Translations under genes and position numbers: made by a program
Notes under the pieces: generated by a model
Seen by the model: only the letters and a program-made list of their open reading frames with translations
What the model was told of the DNA's origin: nothing
The model's database searches: none
NCBI GenBank assembly: GCA_021738725.1
Contig: JAIPBE010000041.1
Location: 1 to 33,072, forward strand
Source of the DNA: Saprospiraceae bacterium
GTDB taxonomy: Bacteria; Bacteroidota; Bacteroidia; Chitinophagales; Saprospiraceae
Length of the DNA: 33,072 bases
Reading direction: 5' to 3'
Part shown: positions 23,432-32,558 of the stretch, in pieces
Position numbering within the stretch: position 1 is the stretch's first letter
Layout: each line of letters starts with the position of its first letter

Positions 23432-26400
23432 TTACTCGTTTGATCCGAACCTGATCCGGCTCCAACGAATTCCTTTGAAGCTGAGCCAGTACATCACGGG
23501 CACCACCACCAGGGTCAGGAAGGTGGAGAAGGTCAAGCCGTAGATGACCGTCCAGGCCAACGGGCCCCAGAAGGCGACGTTGTCACCTCCGATGAAGATA
23601 TGGGGGTCTGATTCGGAGATCAGGGTAAAGAAGTTAAAGTTGAACCCGATGGCAAGAGGTATCAGACCCAGAACCGTCGTGATCGCCGTCAGGAGTACAG
23701 GACGCAATCGGCGGGATCCCGCCTGGATGATGGCGTCCTGGACTTCTGCCAGGTTGAGATCATACTCACTTTCTTTTTTCAATTCTTCTCGCCGTCGATG
23801 GATCAGCAGGTTGGTATAATCCAGCAAAACAATAGCGTTGTTCACCACGACTCCGGCCAAGGAGATGATTCCCACACCGGTCATAATGATCACGATATCT
23901 GCACCTGTAAAGACGTAGCCCAGGAATACGCCAATAGTACTGAACAATACGGTCAGCATTATGATAAAAGGCGAGACGATGGAGTTGAACTGCGCTACGA
24001 TAATGATGAAAATGGAGAAGAGCGCGACAATAAATGCCGTACTCAGGAATGCCAGATCTTTTTCCTGTTGTTCCTGTTCACCGGTAAATTCATAGCTGAA
24101 TCCATTGGGCCAATTGAATTCGGGAAGGACCTCCTTGAGTTGACCGACGATCTCATTGGCATTATAGCCCTTGAGCACGTTGGAGTACACGGTGATCACC
24201 CTGTCGAGGTCCTTTCGTTTGATGGAGCTGTAGGTACTGGAATATTCGATATCGGCCACTGCGGAAATCGGGACTTGTACGATCTTACCATTGGTTGGAT
24301 TCCGAAAAGTGACTCTCTGGTTGAGGATCGCATCGATATTATTGCGGTACCGCTCATTGAGACGCAGCATGATCGGATGTTCGTCCTCCCCGTCTTTGAA
24401 TTTGGAAACTTCTTTCCCAAAAATGGAAGTACGGATGCCAGAAGCAATTTGCGCGGTAGACAACTCAAAACGCCGGGCTGCTTCCCGATCGATGTGCACA
24501 ATCAGTTCGGGTTTTCCGACGTCAACATCCGCCTGAAGTTTTTCGATGCCTGGGATATTCTTCTCTTCGATAAAGTTGATGACCTCCTGTGAGAGGATGG
24601 CCAATTTGTCAATATCCTCGCCCTGGATCTCAATGTTGATCGGTTTTCCTGTGGGTGGTCCGTCGGCATTTTTATCGACGATAATATCTACACCGGCATA
24701 GCCTTTGACGGCAGCCCGAATTTTTTCCATGACCTCGAAAGTGGAAATACCATTCCGTTCGGCCGATGGAACAAAGCTGACTGTCAGACGAGCCTTGTGC
24801 GGGGTAACACCTGGTTCTGGCGGGCTGTTCGGGTCGGACGTGTTCTCTCCGATCTGTGAGAGAACGGCATCGACGATGGAGGTGTACGGCTCCAGCGTTT
24901 TCTCGATACGTTGTTCCATGTCGACCATGATTTTGTCTGTTTCATCGATATCTCGGCCTAAAGGCAGCTGCACAAATGCATTGATATACAGTGGGTCGGC
25001 TACCGGGAAAAACTCCACCCTGGGTGATTTGATCGCCAGGGCAATGATGGCGATGATCAATAGTGCAAAGGTGCCCAGGAAGATAGCCCAGGGGCGAAAA
25101 CCGCTCAGTCCCCAACGTACAAACTGGTAGTATTTCATTTCCAGCCATGGCATGGCATTTTCCTGAAAATAGAAGGAAGCAGGCCTTAGCAACCAGAAGT
25201 TGATCAATGTGAAAACAGCGATGATCAAGGCAGTGTTTCGCAACCAGACGACGCCGGTAAAGTGGGCCAGGATGGCGATCAGGAAAGCAGCTGCCGCCAT
25301 GATGGATGTATTCCGCACTTTGCGGGAGCGGTCCAGTTCATTGGTGGCCTTGGTGTCCACAGCCATATATCGACTGGCGAAAACAGGATTGATCACCAGT
25401 GCGACCAGGAGAGAGGAGGTCAATACGATGATCAGGGTGATCGGCAGATATTTCATAAAACTGCCCATCAGTCCCGGCCAAAAGGCCAGTGGCAGAAAAG
25501 CGGCCAGCGTAGTAGCTGTAGAAGCAATGATGGGTATTGCGACCTCACCGGCGCCATGTTTGGAGGCATCTTTTCGATGATCCCCACCCTGCATGAACCG
25601 GAATATGTTTTCCACCACCACAATGCCATTATCCACCAACATCCCCAATGCCAGGATCAGGGAAAAGAGGACGACCATGTTCAGCGTGGTGCCGGTGAAA
25701 TTGAGGACCATGATGCCCATCAGCATGGACAGGGGGATCGCCATACCCACAAAAAGGGCGTTGCGGATACCCATAAAAAACAGGAGGACCAATACGACCA
25801 GGATGACCCCGGAGATGATACTGTTCTCCAGGTTGGAAACCTCGGTCCGGGTATTGACCGACTGGTCATTGAACAGGCTGACTTTTAATTCTGCTGGAAA
25901 GACATGGTCTTTGGCATAAGCCACTTTTTCGTTGATCTTGTCCGCAGCGCTGAGGAGGTTGGCGCCTTTGCGCTTGATCACGTCCAGAGAGACGACAGGG
26001 TTGGCATCCGAACGGGCAATACTGCTCCGTTCTTTATAGCCATAGGATACCTTCGCAATGTCGCCGAGGTAGATCGGTTTTTGATCCTCACTCTTGACGA
26101 TAATGCGCTCCATGTCTTCAGCCCGATCGAATTCGCCGACGACACGGACAGCTCTTCGGAAACCGTTGTTGACAAGTTCGCCGGCAGACATATTCATGTT
26201 CTCCCAGTTGACGGCATTCTCGATATCCTGAAAACTGATCTGAAGGGCATCCATTCGTGGCAGATCGACATCGATCTTGACCTCGCGTTCGAGGGAGCCC
26301 TTGATCTCCACACCGGATATCTCATCGATGTTCTCGATCTCATCCTCCAGGTATTCGGCAAAACTGCGGAGCTCGTCATTCGTGTACTTCCCCGAGAGGT

Positions 26401-26869
26401 TGACGGTCATGATCGGCACTTCCGAGAGGTTGACATCAAAAATATCCGGATCCTGGGTCAGATCGTTTGGCAGATCAGACTTTGCCTTGTCGACGGCATC
26501 CTTGATCTTGCGTACCGCATCATCAATATTGACATAGGTCTCAAATTCTGCTGTGATGACAGAGAAGTCCTGAAGTGAGTTGGACTTGACATTCTTCAGT
26601 CCGACAATGGATTTGATCTCCTTTTCAATGGGACGAGTGACCAGGTTTTCGATGTCGGCAGCCGAGTTTCCGAAGTAGGGGGTATTGACAAACACCGTCG
26701 GGAAGCTCACTTCTGGAAACTGCTCCTTGGGCATACTCTCATAGGCCCCGATGCCGAAGAAAACGATCATCAGGGTGAGGATGAAAATACTCGTACCGTT
26801 ATCGACGGCAAAGGAAGTCAGGCCAAATTCCTTGACCTTCTTGATTTTGGATTTGTTCTCCTCAGCCAT
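23432..26869 (-). CDS. RND efflux transporter permease
   Basis: A 1145-residue inner-membrane RND pump of the HAE/AcrB superfamily, working with the adaptor and outer-membrane channel encoded beside it. An N-terminal helix at 23-43 and the periplasmic domain starting MPKEQFPEVSFPTV are typical. TM4 reads LALGMLVDNGIVVVEN (406-421), so the usual Asp-Asp pair is Asp413-Asn414. In TM10 (GVVVNNAIVLLDY) Asn1010 takes the place of the proton-relay Lys of AcrB. Two extra hydrophobic helices (about 521-541 and 545-563) are inserted between TM6 and TM7, which makes it about 100 residues longer than AcrB. Its start overlaps the adaptor stop by 8 bases. The substrate is unknown. Confidence 0.93.
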   Translation of the reverse strand: MAEENKSKIKKVKEFGLTSFAVDNGTSIFILTLMIVFFGIGAYESMPKEQFPEVSFPTVFVNTPYFGNSAADIENLVTRPIEKEIKSIVGLKNVKSNSLQDFSVITAEFETYVNIDDAVRKIKDAVDKAKSDLPNDLTQDPDIFDVNLSEVPIMTVNLSGKYTNDELRSFAEYLEDEIENIDEISGVEIKGSLEREVKIDVDLPRMDALQISFQDIENAVNWENMNMSAGELVNNGFRRAVRVVGEFDRAEDMERIIVKSEDQKPIYLGDIAKVSYGYKERSSIARSDANPVVSLDVIKRKGANLLSAADKINEKVAYAKDHVFPAELKVSLFNDQSVNTRTEVSNLENSIISGVILVVLVLLFFMGIRNALFVGMAIPLSMLMGIMVLNFTGTTLNMVVLFSLILALGMLVDNGIVVVENIFRFMQGGDHRKDASKHGAGEVAIPIIASTATTLAAFLPLAFWPGLMGSFMKYLPITLIIVLTSSLLVALVINPVFASRYMAVDTKATNELDRSRKVRNTSIMAAAAFLIAILAHFTGVVWLRNTALIIAVFTLINFWLLRPASFYFQENAMPWLEMKYYQFVRWGLSGFRPWAIFLGTFALLIIAIIALAIKSPRVEFFPVADPLYINAFVQLPLGRDIDETDKIMVDMEQRIEKTLEPYTSIVDAVLSQIGENTSDPNSPPEPGVTPHKARLTVSFVPSAERNGISTFEVMEKIRAAVKGYAGVDIIVDKNADGPPTGKPINIEIQGEDIDKLAILSQEVINFIEEKNIPGIEKLQADVDVGKPELIVHIDREAARRFELSTAQIASGIRTSIFGKEVSKFKDGEDEHPIMLRLNERYRNNIDAILNQRVTFRNPTNGKIVQVPISAVADIEYSSTYSSIKRKDLDRVITVYSNVLKGYNANEIVGQLKEVLPEFNWPNGFSYEFTGEQEQQEKDLAFLSTAFIVALFSIFIIIVAQFNSIVSPFIIMLTVLFSTIGVFLGYVFTGADIVIIMTGVGIISLAGVVVNNAIVLLDYTNLLIHRRREELKKESEYDLNLAEVQDAIIQAGSRRLRPVLLTAITTVLGLIPLAIGFNFNFFTLISESDPHIFIGGDNVAFWGPLAWTVIYGLTFSTFLTLVVVPVMYWLSFKGIRWSRIRFGSNE

Positions 26870-28031
26870 TTGTTTCTGTTTTTACTTCCAGTACATCGTT
26901 TTCGGACAATCCTCGCGCGCCGATCTGAACGATCTCATCACCGGCCTTCAGGCCTTCCAGGATCACAATGTGGTTGTCATAGCTCTCGCCGGTTTTCACA
27001 TAGACTTTCCGGGCGATCTTTCCCTTGTCGGTGTTTTCTGCGATATAGACGAACTGTTTGCCGCCCACTTCCTGTTGCACCAGGTCGACACTGACGACCA
27101 GGGCATTCTCTTCCTTGTAATCTTCGATATGCACCAGGGCCAACAGGTTTGGTTTGAATGTGCCGGCGCGATTATTCAGAGAGGTTTCAATGTGAAAGGT
27201 CCGATTGGACGGATGGACCACGCGACCTATGACACGAATGGTTTCGGTTTGCTCTGTCTGGAGGGTGGGGACCTGGACTTTGACCTTGTCGCCATTATGT
27301 ACGGTACCGACATAACGTTCGGGTACTTCGGCGATGATCTTCAGATCTCGGGTGTTGATGAGCTGCATAATCGGCATTCCGGGAGGGGCGACATCGCCTT
27401 GTTCGACCTGGAGGCCTTCGATCACCCCGGAGATGGGAGCGTAGATATTGGCCTTCTTCATTTGAGCACGCAGACCATCCAGGCCTTTTTCAAGACGTTC
27501 TTTGTTGTTTTTGGCCTGGAGATATTGGATCTCGGAACCGATCTTCTGATCCCATAGTCGCTTTTGACGACCGTACACATCAGTGGCGAGTTGGAGGCTG
27601 GTCTCCAGTTCCTCGATCTGCTTCTTGAGTGGTTCCATATCGACACTGGCCAATAACTGGCCATTGTTAACAGAGTCCCCTTCTTTGACCAGCAGGCGGA
27701 TGATCCTGCCACCGGTTTCGCTACTGATGTTATTTTCCTGCACGGGCTCCACGTTGCCCTGGATCTCGGTGAATCGACGGAAGGTGGTCGGTTCGAGAAG
27801 GGAGGTGGTCACCACCTTGGCCTCTTCTTCGCTGTTGGCGCCTGCCTGGTTGCCCAGACGATCTTCCAGATCGGCGATTTCTTTTTTCAGTGCGTTGAGT
27901 TCCTGGCGCTTGGCGTCCAGCAGGGTGCGCTGACCGGCAACATCTTCAGGAATGGCGGTGTCCTGGCTGGGTTGGCTGCATGAACCCAACAGGATGGTCA
28001 GAATGACGAGGGTAAGTAGGGACTGTTTCAT
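26862..28031 (-). CDS. Efflux periplasmic adaptor (membrane fusion) lipoprotein
   Basis: A 389-residue HlyD/AcrA-type adaptor linking the RND permease to the TolC channel. The signal ends with the lipobox LLGSC (Cys18), so it is membrane-anchored by lipid. A coiled coil follows at once (about 35-62, RTLLDAKRQELNALKKEIADLEDRLG), an N-terminal extra beyond the usual hairpin. The lipoyl half-motifs GRIIRLLVKEGDSVNNGQLLA and ANIYAPISGVIEGLQVEQGDVAPPG flank the alpha hairpin (about 133-190). The beta-barrel and membrane-proximal domains lie in the rest (IIAEVPERYVGTVHNGDKV). It sits between tolC (17-base gap) and the permease (8-base overlap). Confidence 0.92.
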   Translation of the reverse strand: MKQSLLTLVILTILLGSCSQPSQDTAIPEDVAGQRTLLDAKRQELNALKKEIADLEDRLGNQAGANSEEEAKVVTTSLLEPTTFRRFTEIQGNVEPVQENNISSETGGRIIRLLVKEGDSVNNGQLLASVDMEPLKKQIEELETSLQLATDVYGRQKRLWDQKIGSEIQYLQAKNNKERLEKGLDGLRAQMKKANIYAPISGVIEGLQVEQGDVAPPGMPIMQLINTRDLKIIAEVPERYVGTVHNGDKVKVQVPTLQTEQTETIRVIGRVVHPSNRTFHIETSLNNRAGTFKPNLLALVHIEDYKEENALVVSVDLVQQEVGGKQFVYIAENTDKGKIARKVYVKTGESYDNHIVILEGLKAGDEIVQIGARGLSENDVLEVKTETNG

Positions 28032-28048
28032 AACGGTTGGAAGAGGGT

Positions 28049-29374
28049 TTATTTACCTAAAGCGTTTTCGAGGGATTGGATGGCGCTGACGACATCGAAT
28101 TGGGCCTGGACGTGCTGGCGTTGTGCAGTGAACAGTGCCTGTTCGGCCTGGTTGATCTCCAGACTGGAGCCGACTCCTTCCCGATATTTGATCCGGGTGG
28201 TTTCATAAATCCGTTCGGCCAGGTTGAGGTTCTTTTCTTGATTGCGTAATTTATCTATGGCATTGTTGTATTGATCGCGGGCGTTCTGGACGCTCATATC
28301 GATCTGCTGTTCCAGCATGCGGATTTGGACCAGGGTGTTCTGTTCGGTGACTTTGGCCCGTTGCACACGACCCTGGGTCAGGAGCCCGTCAAAGAGGGGC
28401 GCTTTCAGGGAAAGGCCAGCCAGGGAAGCGTTGGACCAGATCCCTTCTTCTGCATTATCCCCCTGGAAGGTTCTTTGGACATTGGCGAAGCCGTACAGGC
28501 TGGGGAGATATCCGAATTTGGCCAGTTTGACGTTGAGTTCTGCCAGATTTTTGCCTTGCATGGAGACCCGGTAATCAGGCCATCGCATGTAGTCCACCTT
28601 TCCGGTGAGGTCCTGTACATCCGGTGCAGACAAGAGATCCTGCAGGTTGCCGGCAACATCCAGTTCTTTGTCCATGGGATATCCCATGACCATTTTGAGG
28701 CCATTGAGGATCACCTTGCGCTGGTTGGCGAGGTTGTCCCGTTCAGTCTGGATGGTGGCGATGGACAGATCCAGTCGATCGACATCCAGGAGTTCGACAA
28801 AGCCTTCATCGTACAGGGCTTTAGTCTCGTCGCGCAGTTTCTGGAGGTTGGTGATGTTCTTGTCGAGGTTCTTCAGATTTTCATCGACCAACAGAGTGGG
28901 GAGGAAGGCTTCGATGACCTGATACTTGACTTTGCGTTGACGGCTGACCAGTTCCTGAGCCGTATAGTCGCGATATCCGCGAGCCGCTTTCAGACCGACG
29001 AAGTAACTCGGATCAAACAACATGGTGTTCAGGGCGAGGGTGCCGGTGAGGTTGTTCTTCACACCGAATTGGGCGGCACGGTTCGCATTGGGATCAGGCT
29101 GCCCTGTGTTGGGGTCGATGAAAAAGGATGACGGAAGAACGGTCGTCGGTACTTCAAAATAGTGATTGTAGCCGATATCCGCGGATAGTTGGGGGATACC
29201 GAATGCCCGACGTTCGGTGATCTGGCCGTCGGCATCCTCGATATTGAGGCGGGCCAGTTGGATCTCCTGGTTATTGGACAGCGCATAGTTGATGGCCTGA
29301 TCGAGGGTCATCTGGGTCTGTGCGGTCAGGCCGGAGGCGGCCAGGAGGATCAGGAAGAGATTCCGGATGCGCAT
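28049..29374 (-). CDS. TolC-family outer-membrane efflux protein
   Basis: A 441-residue outer-membrane factor with a signal peptide (MRIRNLFLILLAASGLTAQ). The two internally homologous halves of the TolC fold are visible. The first starts MTLDQAINYALSNNQEIQLARLNIEDADGQI and runs into long helices; the second includes LKAPLFDGLLTQGRVQRAKV and the C-terminal helix REGVGSSLEINQAEQALFTAQRQHVQAQFD. It forms the trimeric exit duct for the RND pump. Its start codon lies inside the end of tetR (25-base overlap), so it is translationally linked to the regulator. Confidence 0.93.
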   Translation of the reverse strand: MRIRNLFLILLAASGLTAQTQMTLDQAINYALSNNQEIQLARLNIEDADGQITERRAFGIPQLSADIGYNHYFEVPTTVLPSSFFIDPNTGQPDPNANRAAQFGVKNNLTGTLALNTMLFDPSYFVGLKAARGYRDYTAQELVSRQRKVKYQVIEAFLPTLLVDENLKNLDKNITNLQKLRDETKALYDEGFVELLDVDRLDLSIATIQTERDNLANQRKVILNGLKMVMGYPMDKELDVAGNLQDLLSAPDVQDLTGKVDYMRWPDYRVSMQGKNLAELNVKLAKFGYLPSLYGFANVQRTFQGDNAEEGIWSNASLAGLSLKAPLFDGLLTQGRVQRAKVTEQNTLVQIRMLEQQIDMSVQNARDQYNNAIDKLRNQEKNLNLAERIYETTRIKYREGVGSSLEINQAEQALFTAQRQHVQAQFDVVSAIQSLENALGK

Positions 29375-29970
29375 GATGATTGGGTTTGCAAGTATTGACG
29401 CCCGGCATCCGAGAGGACACCGTGCAGGTGATAGGTCAGGTGATTGCGGACCAGTTCGGACATATCGAGCTGATCGTGCGGAAAGATCTTTTCATCGATC
29501 ACGGCCAGGGCTTTGACTACATAGAGGCGGGCGATGATGGCTGGATCGAAGTGGAGACGGTACAGACCTTCTGCCTGGCCCTTTTCGAGGTTGCGACGGA
29601 TGATCTGGAAGATATGATCGCGGTGCAACTGGTTGATCTTGACCCAGGTCTGGCGGTAGTATTTGCGCAGATCGAAGAGTAAAAGCGGGGTGATCCTTCC
29701 CAGGGTTTCACCGACCATATTGGTGATGGCGAGCATTTCGTCGATGGCATTGGCGGAGCGGGCACGTTGATCTTCGATCATGGCCACTTCGGCGCGAATG
29801 TGGTTTTCGACGATCTGGTCGATCAGTTCGGCCTTCGTTGGGACTGCCTGGTAGAGGGTCTTTTTGGAGATGCCCAGCTCGGCTGCGACATCATCCATGG
29901 TCACACTTTTAACGCCGAAGCGAAAAAAGAGTGTTTCTGCCATTTCGAGGATCTGTTGATGTGTGCTCAT
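29350..29970 (-). CDS. TetR/AcrR-family regulator of the efflux operon
   Basis: A 206-residue DNA-binding repressor. The helix-turn-helix spans about residues 21-45 (VKSVTMDDVAAELGISKKTLYQAVPTKAEL) after a first helix MSTHQQILEMAETLFFRFG. The rest is a helical ligand-binding and dimer domain. The ATG at 29970 is preferred to an in-frame GTG at 29985, which lies inside the first inverted repeat. Being first in the operon and overlapping tolC by 25 bases, it probably represses its own transcript together with the pump and is relieved by a pump substrate. Two inverted repeats stand immediately upstream. Confidence 0.92.
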   Translation of the reverse strand: MSTHQQILEMAETLFFRFGVKSVTMDDVAAELGISKKTLYQAVPTKAELIDQIVENHIRAEVAMIEDQRARSANAIDEMLAITNMVGETLGRITPLLLFDLRKYYRQTWVKINQLHRDHIFQIIRRNLEKGQAEGLYRLHFDPAIIARLYVVKALAVIDEKIFPHDQLDMSELVRNHLTYHLHGVLSDAGRQYLQTQSSCASGISS

Positions 29971-29971
29971 A

Positions 29972-29995
29972 CCGTTACGAATCACAAAGTAACGG
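29972..29995. promoter_or_regulatory. Inverted repeat 1, probable TetR operator
   Basis: ccgttac (29972-29978) and gtaacgg (29989-29995) are perfect 7-base arms 10 bases apart, one base upstream of the tetR ATG. The right arm overlaps ttactttg on the minus strand, which is one mismatch from the -7 consensus. A bound regulator would therefore block the promoter. Confidence 0.6.
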
Positions 29996-29996
29996 C

Positions 29997-30024
29997 GGAA
30001 ACGTTGAAAGGTTGAAACGTTTCC
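29997..30024. promoter_or_regulatory. Inverted repeat 2, probable TetR operator
   Basis: ggaaacgtt (29997-30005) and aacgtttcc (30016-30024) are perfect 9-base arms with a 10-base spacer, the same spacing as repeat 1. The right arm contains the palindrome gaaacgtttc. It begins one base after repeat 1 ends, in the expected -10 to -40 zone of the operon. Confidence 0.6.
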
Positions 30025-30298
30025 TCAGTTTTTTCGATAGAAATAACATTTGGTTCGACGAAGGGAAGATTGGATCTATGAGCTGTTTGGCAGGAGAGGG
30101 GATGTGCGGACGGAATAAGGTTTGGTGGAGGAGTTTCTGCATTCCTGATTCCTGGGTTCCTGATCGGGCTTCGCACCGGATATCGCGGTGCCGTTTTCAG
30201 AACCATTCGTTCGAGCTTTTTGCCTTTTCTATCCAGAAGCAGGAACCATTCTATTGGTCACTTGTAAGAGAGGTGGAGGCAAACTGATGATATGCCTC
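30025..30298. other. Intergenic region beyond the operator
   Basis: No gene is seen. The open frame running through it on the plus strand (from 29931) overlaps the tetR gene and operators and has no family resemblance. The right side leads into the 11-bp array. Confidence 0.45.
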
Positions 30299-30364
30299 AT
30301 ATATACTTCATACCTACTTGATATATACTTCATACCTACTTCATCCCTACTTCATTAATACGTG
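30299..30364. repeat. 11-bp tandem array
   Basis: Six units in a row: atatatacttc, atacctacttg, atatatacttc, atacctacttc, atccctacttc, attaatacgtg. Units 1-2 and 3-4 form a 22-bp higher-order duplication with one difference. The last unit is degenerate. The period equals about one helical turn of DNA. It lies 178 bases upstream of the membrane protein start. Confidence 0.85.
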
Positions 30365-30541
30365 ATCTCAATCCGGGTTCATCAATACTAGTGATTGACA
30401 TTCACTCATACTGTTCATGAAAAAGGGTATCACAGGCCCTTTTAGAGAGGGACCAACGCTGTTGGAACCAGACCATTTCGTATGTGGCCATGAAGATTGG
30501 CTGCAGATCCGCTAATTTGGTCGGGTCATCATGCTTTTCTT

Positions 30542-31987
30542 ATGATCAGGCATTTCCTTTACGTTGCTTTTCTCTTCCTGCTGCTGGCAGACCTGAGTTA
30601 TTCCTATGTGCAATACCTCGATCAAACGCTGGATGGTGATATGTCCCGGTGTTTGGTACCGGAATTACAAGTACAGAGAGTGCTGGATAGTCCATTGGGG
30701 ATCAAAACGATCTGTGAACATATTCCCAATGTGGGCCCCAATCGTTTTTACAGTCATTGGATCTATCGTGAGTATATGCTGCAAGTCCCTCTATTGCTAC
30801 AGCGATTCTTTTCCCCGATCGACAGTATCTATCAAGCATGTGCCATTGGTAAGTTGGGGATTCACATGCTGTTACTCTTCTTGTTGGCAATGGCCATTTC
30901 GGGTACAACCCGACTCCTGAAATGGGATACACTTGTTGCAGCAGTCCTGGTGGCGCCCTTTTTTCAGACGGAGGGATATCATGATTTTATGGGCATGATT
31001 GATCGCTCCACCACTTATACCTTTTTCTATGCGCTGCCATCTGCCCTCTTATTGATCTATTTAATGCCGGTTATCTTTCGGGCCTTCCATGGAAAGACTG
31101 TTCGATTTGGACCGTTCAATTGGACCTTGTGGATGGGGCTGGCGGTTGTCGTTTGTCTGAGTGGCCCACTGAATCCCGGCATCGTTCTGGTCCTCACCAT
31201 TCTGGTCTTTCTCTCCAGGTTTCGTTTTCATTCTTTGGATACTGCAGAAATGGAGTGGAGCACCCGAATCAAGGAAGCGTGGCACTCTGCATCCAAATGG
31301 ATGTGGGCCTTTATGATTCCCATCACGCTGCTATCGCTCTATTCCCTTTTTCTGGGCCAGTATAATTCGGAAACGATCGTCTCCCAAATTCCCTTATGGG
31401 ATATGTATCTAAAATTGCCAGAGGGTGTGGTGCGTCAATTTACCCGAAAGCTGGGGTTTCCGATCCTGTTCCTTATCCTCACGTTGAATACCATCCTGAT
31501 CCGCAGATATGGACCTACTGAAAAAGGTGCAAAAATTCTTTCCTGGTTTAAATGGATCGGTCTATTTTCAGTCCTCTATATTCTCTTATTGCCTTTGGGC
31601 GGATACCGCAGCTATCGGCCATACATCTTGCGCTATGATACGATCATGCCCATTACGCTGAGTCTGCTATTTATCTTCGGTGTTTCTTCTCAGTTTTTAC
31701 TGCGTCAATTATCCAAACGCCAACGGGTCTGGTATATTCCGGTACTGATTATTGTTTTGGCAGTTTTTTCCAATGCGGATCGGAGTGTCTGGGGCAAATC
31801 TGTTTGTGAAAGAAGTGCATTGCTTGAAATTGCGGCATCTCAGGATTCGGTTGTTGTTCTGGACCAACAGTGCAGCGTTCTCGGGTGGGGGCTTATCCGA
31901 AATCCGGATGAGTCTGCATTGAATGGGAAATTGTTGACCCTATGGGGGGTTACAAAGGAAGACAAGCGGTATTACAACCTGGAATAG
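30542..31987 (+). CDS. Polytopic membrane protein of unknown function
   Basis: A 481-residue protein starting MIRHFLYVAFLFLLLADLSYSY. The first ATG (30542) is used rather than the in-frame TTG at 30497. After the first helix comes a roughly 70-residue soluble loop (DQTLDGDMSRCLVPELQV ... SHWIYREYMLQVPLLL), then about eight further hydrophobic segments. These include HMLLLFLLAMAI, LWMGLAVVVCLSG, WMWAFMIPITLLSLYSLFL, GFPILFLILTLNTILI, WIGLFSVLYILLLPLGG and WYIPVLIIVLAVF. The C-terminus is a short soluble tail. A long first loop with Asp and Arg resembles GT-C-type glycosyltransferases and polymerases, but I see no diagnostic motif, so this is only a structural analogy. It is monocistronic. Confidence 0.75.
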   Translation: MIRHFLYVAFLFLLLADLSYSYVQYLDQTLDGDMSRCLVPELQVQRVLDSPLGIKTICEHIPNVGPNRFYSHWIYREYMLQVPLLLQRFFSPIDSIYQACAIGKLGIHMLLLFLLAMAISGTTRLLKWDTLVAAVLVAPFFQTEGYHDFMGMIDRSTTYTFFYALPSALLLIYLMPVIFRAFHGKTVRFGPFNWTLWMGLAVVVCLSGPLNPGIVLVLTILVFLSRFRFHSLDTAEMEWSTRIKEAWHSASKWMWAFMIPITLLSLYSLFLGQYNSETIVSQIPLWDMYLKLPEGVVRQFTRKLGFPILFLILTLNTILIRRYGPTEKGAKILSWFKWIGLFSVLYILLLPLGGYRSYRPYILRYDTIMPITLSLLFIFGVSSQFLLRQLSKRQRVWYIPVLIIVLAVFSNADRSVWGKSVCERSALLEIAASQDSVVVLDQQCSVLGWGLIRNPDESALNGKLLTLWGVTKEDKRYYNLE

Positions 31988-32558
31988 TACGTGATCCGGC
32001 CATTCGTTGGGCAGGTGGAACATGATCTTCTCTTGAATGTTGTTCACTCCTTTTCATTCACTTCTACAGGCCAGGTGTTGCCAATATCATTGCATTGTGT
32101 TTGGAGGGGGAGGTGGGTACCAGCTGAATACATGCATATTCCTTCCTTTAGTTCTATCCGGGTCCTGTCTCAAACCACCATGGTTCATTGATGTGATCAA
32201 CTGTCTGGACGACCGGACTGAAGTTCCCAAGTATCAAGATGTGGCAGTCTCTTTTCGGATACCGAGTTGCACCTACTCTAACTTCAGCTGATGGAGACAT
32301 CTGGATTAGCTTGCCCACCTTGCGTTGGAGAAAACGGTGATCCGGTTTTTACCAGACTGTCCCAGGGTTTGCTGACTGGTTTGGAATTCATCCCGGGCTG
32401 TCGTATTTTACATACACTTTGATAGGAGAATGGGATGCGGCCAGCCTTCAGGATCTGACCCATGGGGAGCTGATCAGAAGTCCCACATGAATCGAGTATT
32501 GATCTAGCACAGGATCCATTCAGGAAGGGTGCGGAAATGGGGTCGTTGGCGATAAAAT
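31988..32558. other. Intergenic region, possible decayed sequence
   Basis: No convincing gene. Short overlapping frames (31991-32191, 32037-32291) have no recognisable family features. GC content and codon-like texture resemble coding sequence in places, so a decayed gene is possible, but I cannot identify one. Confidence 0.4.

Noticed and set aside
30299-30364. CRISPR array
   Set aside because: Units are 11 bp with no spacers, and no cas genes are present.
30421-30443. Terminator-like hairpin aaaaggg...cccttttt
   Set aside because: The 7-bp stem lacks a T-run on the plus strand, and on the minus strand there is no gene to end here.
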